From DATAGF01 sp963835685 (lineage in GTDB: Bacteria > Actinomycetota > Thermoleophilia > Miltoncostaeales > Miltoncostaeaceae), in assembly GCA_963835685.1 (NCBI GenBank), contig CAWIGI010000012.1, positions 1-64,000 on the forward strand: 64,000 nt of DNA, given 5' to 3'. Position 1 is the stretch's first letter; each line of letters opens with the position of its first letter. A program made the position numbers and the translations under genes. Below, piece by piece: positions 43,941 through 53,399 of this stretch. A model generated the notes under the pieces. It was not told where the DNA came from, did no database searches, and saw only the letters and a list, made by a program, of their open reading frames with translations.

Positions 43941-44687
43941 TCACTGCAGCCCGCGGAACGCGCCCCCGTCGATGTGGAGGCCGGTGCCTGTGACGAAGCC
44001 CGCCTGCTCGGAGCAGAGGAAGGCGACGACGGCGCCGAACTCGTCCGGCTCGCCGAGGCGGCCGGCGGGGATCGCGGACGCCAGCTCGTCCAGCGATCCC
44101 GCGAGCGCCGCCACCCGGGCCGTGTGGTGGGTCCCCGGTTGGACGCTGTTGACGGTCACCCCGTCGCCGGCGACCTCGGTCGCGAGCACCTTGAGGAAGC
44201 CGGTGGCCGCCGCGCGGGCGGTCGACGAGGCGATGAGGTTCCCGATCGGCTGGCGCGCCCCGAGCGAGGTGATCGCCACCACCCTCCCCCACCCGCGCTC
44301 GCGCATCGATGGGACGGCGGCCCGGCACATCGCGACCGTTAACAGGCAGTTCAGGTCGAGCGCGGCGCGGTAGGCGTCGAGATCGGTGGTCGCGAAGGTG
44401 CCGGGCGGCGGGCCGCCCGCGTTCGCGACCAGGATGTCCACCGGCCCGCCGAGGCGCCCGGCGGCCTCCTCCACGAACCCCGCCGCCCGCGCCGGCTCGG
44501 AGAGGTCGGCGACGATCCCCACGGCGCCCTCGCCGACTTGGGCGGCCGCCGCGGCGAGACGGTCGCGGTCGCGGCCGCAAATCGCGACGCGCACCCCCTC
44601 GGCGGCCAGCGCCCGCGCGGCCCCCAGCCCGAGCCCGGACGACGCGGCAGCCACCGCCGCCCGCCGTCCCGCGATCCCGAGGTCCAT
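43941..44687 (-). CDS. Atypical SDR lacking the YxxxK motif
   Basis: A 248-residue SDR. The cofactor motif is modified to AAASSGLGLG and NAGG is present (VANAGGPPPG). The catalytic Ser is in VVAITSLGARQP, but the usual YxxxK reads SSTARAAATGF, as in a known SDR subgroup with Ser/Asn-x-x-Arg. The remainder, VNSVQPGTHHTARV and ending GLHIDGGAFRGLQ, is normal. Start at 44687 (MDLGIAGRR). It may bind a ligand or use different catalysis. Confidence 0.85.
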   Translation of the reverse strand: MDLGIAGRRAAVAAASSGLGLGAARALAAEGVRVAICGRDRDRLAAAAAQVGEGAVGIVADLSEPARAAGFVEEAAGRLGGPVDILVANAGGPPPGTFATTDLDAYRAALDLNCLLTVAMCRAAVPSMRERGWGRVVAITSLGARQPIGNLIASSTARAAATGFLKVLATEVAGDGVTVNSVQPGTHHTARVAALAGSLDELASAIPAGRLGEPDEFGAVVAFLCSEQAGFVTGTGLHIDGGAFRGLQ

Positions 44688-44853
44688 TGGCGGAACGCTA
44701 CCGGCCGGGGCCGTGAGCGACCCGTGACGGCCGGGTGAGGTGCCCCTGCTGGGATGCCGCCATGGCGACCTCCCCCGACGCACCCGTGCGCCCCCCGCAG
44801 CCCCTGGCCGGCCGGGGCGCGCTCGTTACGATGGCCGGCGGGGGTGGACGCGG

Positions 44854-46657
44854 ATGAGGCTCACCTGGCGGCAGCGACTCGCGGTCCGGCTCGGCGAGGC
44901 CCTCGAGCGCGTCGCGCCCTGGCACCGGCTGCCCCGTGTGCTCGGCCTCCTCTGCCTGATCGGGATCCGCATCCGCCTGCGGTTTCACAACCTCTACGAC
45001 CCCGCCCCGCGCCCGGGGCCGCGCGCCCCGGCCGCGGGCGAGGCGGGCTTCCCGTTCGGCCGCAACCAGCCGCTCTGGGCCGCGCCCGAGACCGGCCTGC
45101 TCGACCCCAGCCCCCGCCTCGTCAGCGAGCGGCTGCTCGCGCGCAACGGCGACTTCGCCGCGGTGCCATTCCTCAACCTGCTGGCCGCGGCGTGGCTCCA
45201 GTTCCAGGTGCACGACTGGATCGGCCACCGTCGGGACCCCGCCCAGGCGACCAAGCTCCGCGTGCCGCTCCCGCCGGACGACGGCTGGCCGGAGGCCTCG
45301 AACGGAGACATGCTCGTCGCGCGCACCGTGCCCAGCGCGCTCGCGGCGGCCCCGGGCGGGCCGCCCGTCTACGACAACACCGACACGCACTGGTGGGACG
45401 CGAGCCAGGTCTACGGAAGCACCCCCGAGCGGCAGGCCGCGCTGCGCGAATACGCCGGCGGCCGGCTCCTGCTGGGCGACGACGGCGGCCTGCCCCTGGA
45501 CCCGAGCACCGGCCTGGACCTGACGGGCGTCAGCGGGAACTGGTGGACCGGGCTGTCGCTGCTCCACTGGCTGTTCGCCAAGGAGCACAACCGGATCTGC
45601 GCGATGCTCGCCGAGGCCCATCCGCGCCTCTCAGACGAGGAGCTCTACCGGCTCGGGCGGCGCGTCAACGCGGCGGTGATGGCGAAGATCCACACGGTCG
45701 AATGGACGCCGGCCGTGCTGCCCCACCCGACCATCCGCGCCGCGATGCGCGGCAACTGGTACGGCCTCTTCGGCCCGCGCGGATCGCGCCTCCTCCGCCG
45801 GTTCACGCGCCGCGACCTGCTGATCGGAATCCCCGGCTCGACGCACGACGACCACGGCGTGCCCTACTCCCTCACCGAGGAGTTCGTCGCGGTCTACCGC
45901 ATGCACCCGCTGATCCCGGACGAGGTGCGCATCGTCGGCGCGGACGGGCGCGAGCTCGGCGCGCGCACGCTGCTCGAGCTGACCGGCACGGCCGCGCGCG
46001 TCGTCTCGAGGGACTTCCGCGCCGCCGACCTCCTGGCGACGTTCGGCGTCGGGCGCGCGGGGCGGCTCGCGCTCCACAACTTCCCCGACACGCTGCGGAA
46101 CCTGCCCCGCGGGCCGTCGGACGTCGCGCAGGGCGACGAGGCCCGGATCGACCTCGCCACGATCGACGTGGTGCGCGACCGCGAGCGCGGGGTGCCGCGC
46201 TACAACGACTTCCGACGCATGCTGCGGCTGCCGCCGGCCGCGGGCTTCGAGGAGCTCACGGGCGGCTCGGCCGAGACGGCCGCCATCCTGCGCGAGGTCT
46301 ACGGGGGCGACGTGGAGCGCGTCGACCTGATGGTGGGCCTCTACGCCGAGCCGCTCCCGGACGGCTTCGGCTTCAGCGAGACCGCCTTCCGCATCTTCAT
46401 CCTGATGGCCTCGCGCCGCCTCAAGTCGGACCCCGCCTTCACCGACGACTACCGGCCCGACGTCTACACGCGCGAGGGCCTGCGCTGGATCGAGCAGCGG
46501 ACCATGCCGAGGCCTCATCGCCGAGCACCTCCCCACCCTGAGGCACCTGGTGGACGACGTGAGGAACGCCTTCGAGCCGTGGGACCGCCCGGGCAACCGC
46601 GTCTCGGGCCGGAGCGACCCGTTCCCCCCGGCGGAGCGCGCGGGGGCCCGGCCGTGA
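44854..46657 (+). CDS. Animal-type heme peroxidase/alpha-dioxygenase-like enzyme, frameshift near 3' end
   Basis: A protein of about 600 residues of the peroxidase-cyclooxygenase superfamily. The distal His lies in FLNLLAAAWLQFQVHDWIGH, substrate/heme residues in NTDTHWWDASQVYGS, and KEHNRICAMLAEAHP and FVAVYRMHPLIPDEV hold the proximal His region. The frame shifts near 46510 and resumes as LIAEHLPTLRHLVDDVRNAF to a stop at 46655-46657. The N-terminus has one hydrophobic segment (VLGLLCLIGIRIRLRF). It overlaps the MBL gene by four bases. Likely oxygenates fatty acids or another lipid. Confidence 0.82.
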
Positions 46658-47400
46658 GCCCCCCGATCCAGGCCCTCACCGACGGCACCGCGGGCCGCGT
46701 CCACGCCTACCTGCTCGAGATCGACGGCGGCATCACCCTCATCGACACCCTCTCGGGCGACGACGGCGCGGTCGTCCTCGACGCGCTGCGCAAGATGGGC
46801 CGGGGGCCCGAGGACCTCTCGCGCATCGTCCTCACCCACGCCCACCGCTCCCACATCCGCGGCGCCGCGCGACTGCGGGAGCTGAGCGGGGCGACGGTCT
46901 ACGCCAACCCCTTCGAGGCGACCACGATCCGGGGCGAGGTGCCGTGCGCGCCGGTGACCCTCCGGCCGCGGCGCCCCTTCCGCGTGCTGCACCTCCAGTA
47001 CGGCCTGACGATCGGCAGCCGCCTGGAGCGCGCCGGGGTGCCCCGGCGGCTGCTCGATCCGTTCATCGCGCCGGCCTGCCCCGTCGACGCCGAGGTCGGC
47101 CACGGCGACGCCATCGGCTCCCTGCAGGTCGTGCTCACCCCGGGGCACACCGACGGCAGCACCTCCTTCTACTGGCCGCAGGAGCGAGCGCTCTTCACCG
47201 GCGACGTCCTCGTCACCTGGCCGCGCCTCGAGGTCGGCTGGGCCGGGCTGACCACCGACACGACGCGCAACCGGCGCTCGCTGTCCGAGCTGGCGACGGT
47301 CGGGGACGTGGAGTGGATCGGCACCGGCCACGGCCCCCCGATCGAGCACGACGCGGCCGCCCGGGTGCGAAAGCTCTTGGAGGGCGGTCCGAGGGGTTAG
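46654..47400 (+). CDS. MBL-fold hydrolase with altered HxHxDH motif
   Basis: A 248-residue metallo-beta-lactamase-fold protein. The motif that is normally HxHxDH reads THAHRSHIRG (His-Ala-His-Arg-Ser-His), so the metal-binding Asp is Ser. The other ligands appear in VVLTPGHTDGSTSFYW (His), LFTGDVLVTW (Asp) and GTGHGPPIEHD (His). Start GTG overlaps the peroxidase stop (GTGA), so the two are translationally coupled. Whether it retains hydrolytic activity is open. Confidence 0.85.
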   Translation: MSPPIQALTDGTAGRVHAYLLEIDGGITLIDTLSGDDGAVVLDALRKMGRGPEDLSRIVLTHAHRSHIRGAARLRELSGATVYANPFEATTIRGEVPCAPVTLRPRRPFRVLHLQYGLTIGSRLERAGVPRRLLDPFIAPACPVDAEVGHGDAIGSLQVVLTPGHTDGSTSFYWPQERALFTGDVLVTWPRLEVGWAGLTTDTTRNRRSLSELATVGDVEWIGTGHGPPIEHDAAARVRKLLEGGPRG

Positions 47401-47435
47401 CCCTTTCCGGCGCCCGCCCCGGCGAAGCCGGTGCG

Positions 47436-47487
47436 CCGGCGTACGCCGGGACAGCCTCCCTGCTGTAGGCCGATCCGGCCTACAGCA
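47436..47487. terminator. Bidirectional terminator hairpins between convergent genes
   Basis: The 14-base palindrome CCGGCGTACGCCGG (47436-47449) is followed by a perfect 12-base inverted repeat, TGCTGTAGGCCG-ATC-CGGCCTACAGCA (47461-47487), between the MBL gene and the convergent regulator. The second hairpin overlaps the regulator's last codons. Likely stops transcription from both sides; no clear T-run is present. Confidence 0.6.
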
Positions 47488-50400
47488 AGGACGCGTAGAG
47501 CTCGCGGGTCTCCTCGCCGGGCTCGATGCCGAGGCGCCCGCGCAGGATGGCCCGGCAGGCGTGGAACTGGCGCAGGGCGAGCGGCCGCTCCCCCGCCTGG
47601 GCGTAGGCGCGCATGAGCGCCCGGTGCCAGCCCTCGCGCTCGGGGTCGGCGTCGACGAGCTGCCGGTAGCGCTCGATGGCGGCGGCCGGGCGCCCCATCT
47701 CGAGCAGCGCGCCGGCGAGGCGCTCGAGCAGCTCGACCCGCCGGCGCTCGAGGTCGCGGCGGGTCTCCTCGCTCCAGGGCTCGTAGGGGAAGTCCGGGAG
47801 GAACTCGCCGCGCCAGAGGCTCTCGGCCGCGAGCATCCGCTCGAGCGCCGCCTGGTCCATCGCGCCGCCCGCCGGCGCCGCGAGGCGCTCGAACTCGCCG
47901 GCGTCCCAGGAGTCCCGCTCGCCCAGGTTCAGCCGGTAGACCTCGCCCTCGCGCACGATCGGCGACCCGCCCGAGCGCGGCGCCGCGAGCGGGTCGAGGG
48001 TGCGGCGCAGCTCGTGCAGGGTGGTGTCGAGGGCGCGCGAGCCGCGCTCGGCCGGGAGCTCCGGCCAGAGGTGGTCCAGCAGCCGGTCGCGGTGGACGCC
48101 ACGGGGGCCGGCGCAGGCGAGCGCGCCCAGCAGCGCCCGGGCCTTCGCGCGGCCGAAGGCCGAGTCGGGCACGCGGGCGCCCGCGCGGTACAGCCGCAGG
48201 CCCCCGAAGGTCTCGATCCGGATCGGGGGCCGGGGGCGGCTCTCGAGCAGGCCGCGCGCCCGCTCGGCCGCGGCGGTCACGGCCGGGTCGCCGTCGGCCA
48301 GGAGCAGGCGCAGCGTCTCCGGGTCGACGTCGGTCTCCTCGCCGATGGCGTCGGCGAGGGCGCCTCGCGCCGAGGGACGGCCGGCCATCTCGGCGCACCC
48401 GTGCAGCACCTCGCGCCCGCACGAGGCGGCGATGCCGGCGGCGGCGGCCGCGCCGGGCAGGTCGCCCTCCAGGGCCCGCGCGAGCAGCGCGGCGGCGCGG
48501 GGCCGCTCGCGCCGGCTCCACAGCGCCCCGAGGCCGAGCCGCTCGGTGACGTCGAGGGCCTCGGAGAGCCGCTCGTCGCCGAGCGGCATGCCGGCGTGGG
48601 CGCTCGCCGACAGCAGCGCGGCCCGGGCGCGATACCAGTCGAACCCGTGGCGCCCGGCCAGCGCGTGCGCGTCCTCGGCGATCTCGCGGGCGAGCCCGGC
48701 CGCGCCGGCCGCCTGGGCGGCGAGCGAGAGTTCCCCGAGCACCGTCGGGATCTCGTAGGAGTCGCCGTACGCCGCCAGGGCGGCGCGGGCCGCCTCGACG
48801 CGGGCGACCGCGACGTCGGCCTCGCCGCGCGCCGCGGCGCCGCGCGCGATCCCCGCGCCGAGCCGGTAGGCCACGTTCGTCCCCGCGCCGGCCGCCATCG
48901 CCCGGCGGGCCTCGGGCTCCAGCGCCGCCACCGCGTCCCAGTCGCCGAGCCCCGCGTACGACATCAGCCGCCACCACAGGATCAGCAGCCCGGGCGCGGC
49001 CGCCATCCCGAGCGAGGCCGACACCTCGAGCACGGCCTCGGCCTCGTCGAGGCACGCGCGATAGCGGCCCGTGTCCGCGAGCATGAGCGCCCGGTTGCCC
49101 CGCCCGAAGGCCTGCATCATCGAGGACTCCTCGACCTCGATCGGCTCGATGCGCGCGAGGCCGTCGTCCATGCGCGCGGCCGCCTGGGCGAGCCGGCCCT
49201 CCGGGTAGTCGAAGTAGTAGCCGCGCACCATCTCGGCGCAGGGGGCGAGGAGCGCGAGCTCGCGGCGCCCGGCCGATGCCAGCGCCTCGTCCATCAGCGC
49301 CTCGGCCTCGGCCCGCCGGCAGCCGATGGCGTGGGCCACGGCGACGATCATCCGCACGAGGCCCGCCGCCGGCCCCGCGCCGGCGAGGCCGCCGAGGTGG
49401 CGCTCCGCCGTCGCCACCCTCAGCGCCGGGCTGACCCCCACGGTGAGCATCGCGAGCTGCGAGCGGTACAGCGCCGCGGCCGCGCGGTCCACCTCGCCCG
49501 CCGCCACGAGCCGGCCGATCGCGTCGTCCCAGCCCTCGAACGCCGCCGCCGCGTCCCCGGCCAGGTAGCTGAGGAGCGCGTGGGCCAGCTCGATCCGGGG
49601 GCGCGGCCGCCAGACCTCCGGCGGGATGCGCTCGAGCCAGCCGGCCAGCGTCTGGCGCTCGGGGGTGGGCACCATCGACTCGGCGACCTCCTCCAGCGCC
49701 GTCGCCGCCGCGCCGGGGTCGCCCGCCTCCAGGTGGTGGCGGACCGCCTCCTGGTGCTCGCCGACCGCCGCCCAGGCCCGCGCGGCCCGCTCGTGCAGCC
49801 CCGGCAGCCGGTCGGGCTCGCGCTCGACCAGGCGGCGCCGCAGGAAGGCGTGGAAGAGGTGGTGGTAGCGGAACCAGTCGTCCTGGGCCTGAACGATGAA
49901 CAGGTGCGACGCGAGCAGGTCGCGGACGACCTCCGGGGCGTCGGGGCGGTCGGTCACCGCCGCCGCGAGCGCGGGGGTGAAGCGCTCGAGGACGGCGGTC
50001 TCGAGCAGGAAGCGCTGGAGGTCGGCGGGGAGTCCCGCGAGCACCTCGTCTGCCAGGTAGTCGAAGTGGGGGCCGGCGGTCGCGACCTGCTGGGGCAGGC
50101 CCGGGCCCACGCCCGAGCGCGTCGCCAGCAGCAGCCCCGCCACCCAGCCCTCGGTGCGCTGGTGGAGCTCGCCGATCTCGGCCTCGTCGAGGCCCTCGGC
50201 CGCGTCCTCCAGGAGCTCGGTCGCCTCCTGGAAGCTGAACGCCAGCATGTCCTCGCCGACGGTCGTCGCCCCGCCCGCGGCCACCCTCGAGGTCGGGATG
50301 GCCAGCTCCCGGCGGCTGGTCATGGCGAGGTGCACGTTCGGCGGCAGGTCCGACGCCAGCAGGCCGAGGGCATCCAGCATCGCCTCGCCGCCGAGCGCAT

Positions 50401-50827
50401 GGACGTCGTCCAGCGCGAGGACGAAGTCGTCGGGGATGGTCTCGACCAGCTCGTTGGCCAGGGCCGCGATCTGGTGCTCCGGCGGGCCCCCCGGCCGCAG
50501 GGCCGAGGCGACCCCCGGGAACGCCTCGGCGACGCCGGCTGCGACGTGGGCGACGAGCATCTCCGGCGTCCTCAGGCGCGGGTCGCACGACAGCCACACC
50601 GACGGCATCGGGGACGCCTCGAGCGCCTGGACCAGCAGGGTGGTCTTCCCGTAGCCGGCGCCGGCGACGATCGCCGTCAGCCGGCCCTCGAGCCCGCGGT
50701 GCACGCGCTCCACGAGGTCCGGCCGCGGGACGGCGCGCGGCGGCAGCCGCGGGGGCAGCAGGCGGGTGCGGAGGACCCCGACCGCGGGCGCCGCGGCGGA
50801 GGAGCCGGTTGTTGCGGCCGTCGTCAT
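47480..50827 (-). CDS. MalT-type ATPase regulator with C-terminal SARP/BTAD domains
   Basis: An 1115-residue STAND ATPase regulator. Near the N-terminus are LTAIVAGAGYGKTTLL (Walker A) and DDFVLALDDVHALG (Walker B), followed by a winged helix, WFRYHHLFHAFLRRRL and TPR-like helices. At the C-terminus is an OmpR-type SARP DNA-binding domain (IETFGGLRLYRAGARV, RALDTTLHELRRTLDP) with a bacterial transcription activation domain. Having SARP at the C-terminus is the reverse of AfsR, where it is N-terminal. Start at 50827 (MTTAATTG). Targets unknown. Confidence 0.92.
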   Translation of the reverse strand: MTTAATTGSSAAAPAVGVLRTRLLPPRLPPRAVPRPDLVERVHRGLEGRLTAIVAGAGYGKTTLLVQALEASPMPSVWLSCDPRLRTPEMLVAHVAAGVAEAFPGVASALRPGGPPEHQIAALANELVETIPDDFVLALDDVHALGGEAMLDALGLLASDLPPNVHLAMTSRRELAIPTSRVAAGGATTVGEDMLAFSFQEATELLEDAAEGLDEAEIGELHQRTEGWVAGLLLATRSGVGPGLPQQVATAGPHFDYLADEVLAGLPADLQRFLLETAVLERFTPALAAAVTDRPDAPEVVRDLLASHLFIVQAQDDWFRYHHLFHAFLRRRLVEREPDRLPGLHERAARAWAAVGEHQEAVRHHLEAGDPGAAATALEEVAESMVPTPERQTLAGWLERIPPEVWRPRPRIELAHALLSYLAGDAAAAFEGWDDAIGRLVAAGEVDRAAAALYRSQLAMLTVGVSPALRVATAERHLGGLAGAGPAAGLVRMIVAVAHAIGCRRAEAEALMDEALASAGRRELALLAPCAEMVRGYYFDYPEGRLAQAAARMDDGLARIEPIEVEESSMMQAFGRGNRALMLADTGRYRACLDEAEAVLEVSASLGMAAAPGLLILWWRLMSYAGLGDWDAVAALEPEARRAMAAGAGTNVAYRLGAGIARGAAARGEADVAVARVEAARAALAAYGDSYEIPTVLGELSLAAQAAGAAGLAREIAEDAHALAGRHGFDWYRARAALLSASAHAGMPLGDERLSEALDVTERLGLGALWSRRERPRAAALLARALEGDLPGAAAAAGIAASCGREVLHGCAEMAGRPSARGALADAIGEETDVDPETLRLLLADGDPAVTAAAERARGLLESRPRPPIRIETFGGLRLYRAGARVPDSAFGRAKARALLGALACAGPRGVHRDRLLDHLWPELPAERGSRALDTTLHELRRTLDPLAAPRSGGSPIVREGEVYRLNLGERDSWDAGEFERLAAPAGGAMDQAALERMLAAESLWRGEFLPDFPYEPWSEETRRDLERRRVELLERLAGALLEMGRPAAAIERYRQLVDADPEREGWHRALMRAYAQAGERPLALRQFHACRAILRGRLGIEPGEETRELYASLL

Positions 50828-50974
50828 GCTCCAGGGACACTCGGATCGCGCGTGCCGCGCAATCATCCCACCGCACCGCGGGCTCGGGCGCAGGCCCAAT
50901 CCGCCAGATCTTGAGCGAACGGGCCCGTGAGGCCGCTGTGACGGGCCCGTGAGGGTCGCGCGCCATCGTGCGCC

Positions 50975-51178
50975 ATGGCCCACCGCCCTCACAGCCGTCC
51001 CGCCCCGCCGCGCCCGGCGCCCGCCGCGGAGCCGGCCGCGGTCTGGGCGCCGTGCCCCACCTGCTGGGGCCAGCGCCGGATCCTGACCCCGGCGGGGAAC
51101 TGCGAGGGGCTGGTGCCCGTCGCGTGCCCGGGGTGCCTGGGCGTGGGCGAGCGCCCGGTCGGGAGCCCGGCCTCTTAG
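50975..51178 (+). CDS. Small paired-CxxC (zinc-ribbon-like) protein, paralogue 1
   Basis: A 67-residue protein with two CxxC motifs: VWAPCPTCWGQRRILTPAG and VACPGCLGVGERPV. The spacing resembles the DnaJ-type Cys-rich hairpin. Very similar to 63479-63667. No known function; may bind zinc. Forty bases before the MMPL gene. Confidence 0.6.
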   Translation: MAHRPHSRPAPPRPAPAAEPAAVWAPCPTCWGQRRILTPAGNCEGLVPVACPGCLGVGERPVGSPAS

Positions 51179-51218
51179 CGAGGAGTCTCCCCGGGGCCGG
51201 CCACGGCCGTGCCGCGCC

Positions 51219-53380
51219 GTGATAGACACCACGCGCGTGCTCGAGCGCCTGAGGAGACTCGGGAGCTTCCCCGGGACCCGCGTCGGCAAGTGGGTCGTCC
51301 TGGTGGCCTGGCTGGTGATCCTGTTCGCCGCCTTCACGCCGGCGGGCCAGTTCGAGGACGCCCAGGAGAACGAGGCCACGAGCTTCCTGCCCGGCGACGC
51401 CGAGTTCGACCAAGGTCCTCGAGCAGCTCGAGCAATTCCAGGACGAGACCGGCGAGCAGGCCGACGCGGTGATCGTCTACGCGCGCGACGGCGGGCTCAC
51501 GGCCGCCGACCGCGCGACGATCGCCGGGGACCGGGCGTCCCTGAACGCCGACCGCCCGGAGGCCGCGGGCCCCACCGGTCCGCCGGTGCTCAGCCAGGAC
51601 GGCGACGCGGCGCTGCTGATCACCCCGCTCTTCATCGAGGAGGGCGACGCCGACACCCTGCTCGACTCCGTCAAGGACATCCGCGACCGCGTCGGCGATG
51701 CCCCCGCAGGGCCTGGAGGTGAAGGTCACGGGCGGCGCCGGCTACTCGGCCGACGCGATCGAGGTGTTCGGCGACATCGACTCGACGCTGCTGCTGTCGA
51801 CGGCCCTGATCGTCTTCATCCTGCTGGTGCTCATCTACCGCAGCCCGATCTTCTGGATCATCCCGCTGCTGTGCGTGGCCTTCGCCGAGATCACCGTCCG
51901 CGCGATCGGCTACGGGCTGGCCGAGGCGGGCGTGGTCATCAACGGCCAGACGGCCGGCATCCTGCTGGTGCTGGTCTTCGGCGTCGGGACGGACTACGCG
52001 CTGCTGCTGGTCTCCCGCTACCGCGAGGAGCTGCGGCGCCACGAGGACCGGCACGAGGCGATGGGGCTCGCCCTGCGACGGGCCGGGCCCGCGATCCTGG
52101 CCTCGGGGGCCACCAACATCTGCGCGCTGCTGGTGCTGACGATCGCCGAGGTGAACGGCACCGCCGGCCTCGGGCCGGTCGCGGCGATCGGGGTCGCCGT
52201 CGCGCTCGTCGCGATGCTGACGATCCTGCCCGCGCTCCTCGTCATCTTCGGGCGCCGCGCGTTCTGGCCCTTCGTCCCGCGCTACGAGCCCGGCGGCGCC
52301 AGGGTCCCCGAGGAGCACGGCTTCTTCCGCCGCCTCGGCGACCGCATCGGCCGCAGCCCGCGGCCGATCTGGATCGGGACCGTCGTGGCGCTGGTCGTGA
52401 TGGCCATGGGGCTCTTCACCTTCGACACGAACCTCACCTCCTCGAACAGCTTCCGCGGCGAGGTCGAGGCGGTGCAGGGCCAGGAGCTGCTGGCCGAGCA
52501 CTTCGCGGCCGGCGCCAGCGCACCCACCGACGTGATCGTGCCCGACCCGGCGCGCGTCACGGCGGTGACGGCGGCGCTCCGGGGCGCCGAGGGGGTCAGC
52601 GCGGTGGCGCCCATCGACCAGGGGCCGCCGGGCGTGCGGCTCGCGGTGACGCTGGAGCCCGACCCCTACAGCACCGACGCCTTCGACCTCGTCCCGGGGC
52701 TGCGCGACACGGCCAAGGCGGCCGGCGGCCCCGACACCCTCGTCGGCGGGCCCACGGCGACCGAGTACGACCTGCGCGTCGCGTCGGAGCGCGACCTCGC
52801 GCTCATCCCGCCGATCGTGCTGGTCGTGATCCTGGTCATCATCGCCCTGCTGCTGCGCGCGATCGTGGCGCCGCTGATCCTGATCGCCACGGTGATCCTG
52901 TCGTTCCTCGCCGCCCTCGGCGTGAGCGCGGTCGTCTTCGACGTGATCTTCGACTTCCCGGGCGAGGACGCCTCGCTGCCCCTGTTCGGCTTCATCTTCC
53001 TGGTCGCCGTGGGGGTCAACTACAACATCTTCCTGATGGCCCGCGTGCGCGAGGAGGCGGCCGTCCACGGGACCCATGAGGGCATGATCCGGGGCCTGGC
53101 GGTGACCGGCGCGGTGATCACGTCCGCCGGCCTGGTCCTCGCGGGCACCTTCGCGGTGCTGGGCGTGCTGCCCCTCGTCTTCCTCACCGAGATCGGCTTC
53201 CTCGTGGCCTTCGGCATCCTGCTCGACACGCTCCTGGTGCGGTCGGTGCTCGTGCCGGCGCTCGTGATGGAGGTCGGCGACAAGGTCTGGTGGCCCTCGC
53301 GCCTGGCGAAGGAGGCCGGCCGCGCCGAGGAGGAGCGGCCGCGCGCCCCCGAGCCCGCGCCGGGCACCGGCCCGGGCTAG
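51219..53380 (+). CDS. MMPL/RND-family membrane transporter, two frameshifts
   Basis: A protein of about 720 residues with two sets of membrane helices and two large extracellular loops. After GTG at 51219 the first helix KWVVLVAWLVILFAAF and the conserved QENEATSFLPGDAEF appear; the frame shifts near 51412 and again near 51707. The rest is intact: FILLVLIYRSPIFWIIPLL, FGVGTDYALLLVSRYREEL, and the second set with FLVAVGVNYNIFLMARVREE (Asp replaced by Asn) and LLDTLLVRSVLVPAL. MMPL proteins export lipids or drugs driven by protons. Confidence 0.88.
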
Positions 53381-53399
53381 GCGCGCCCCGGCCGCGAGG

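Noticed and set aside
47561..50914. 1117-residue open frame opposite the SARP-type regulator
   Set aside because: Low-complexity Arg/Gly/Glu/His sequence without motifs; the minus strand is a clear STAND ATPase regulator.
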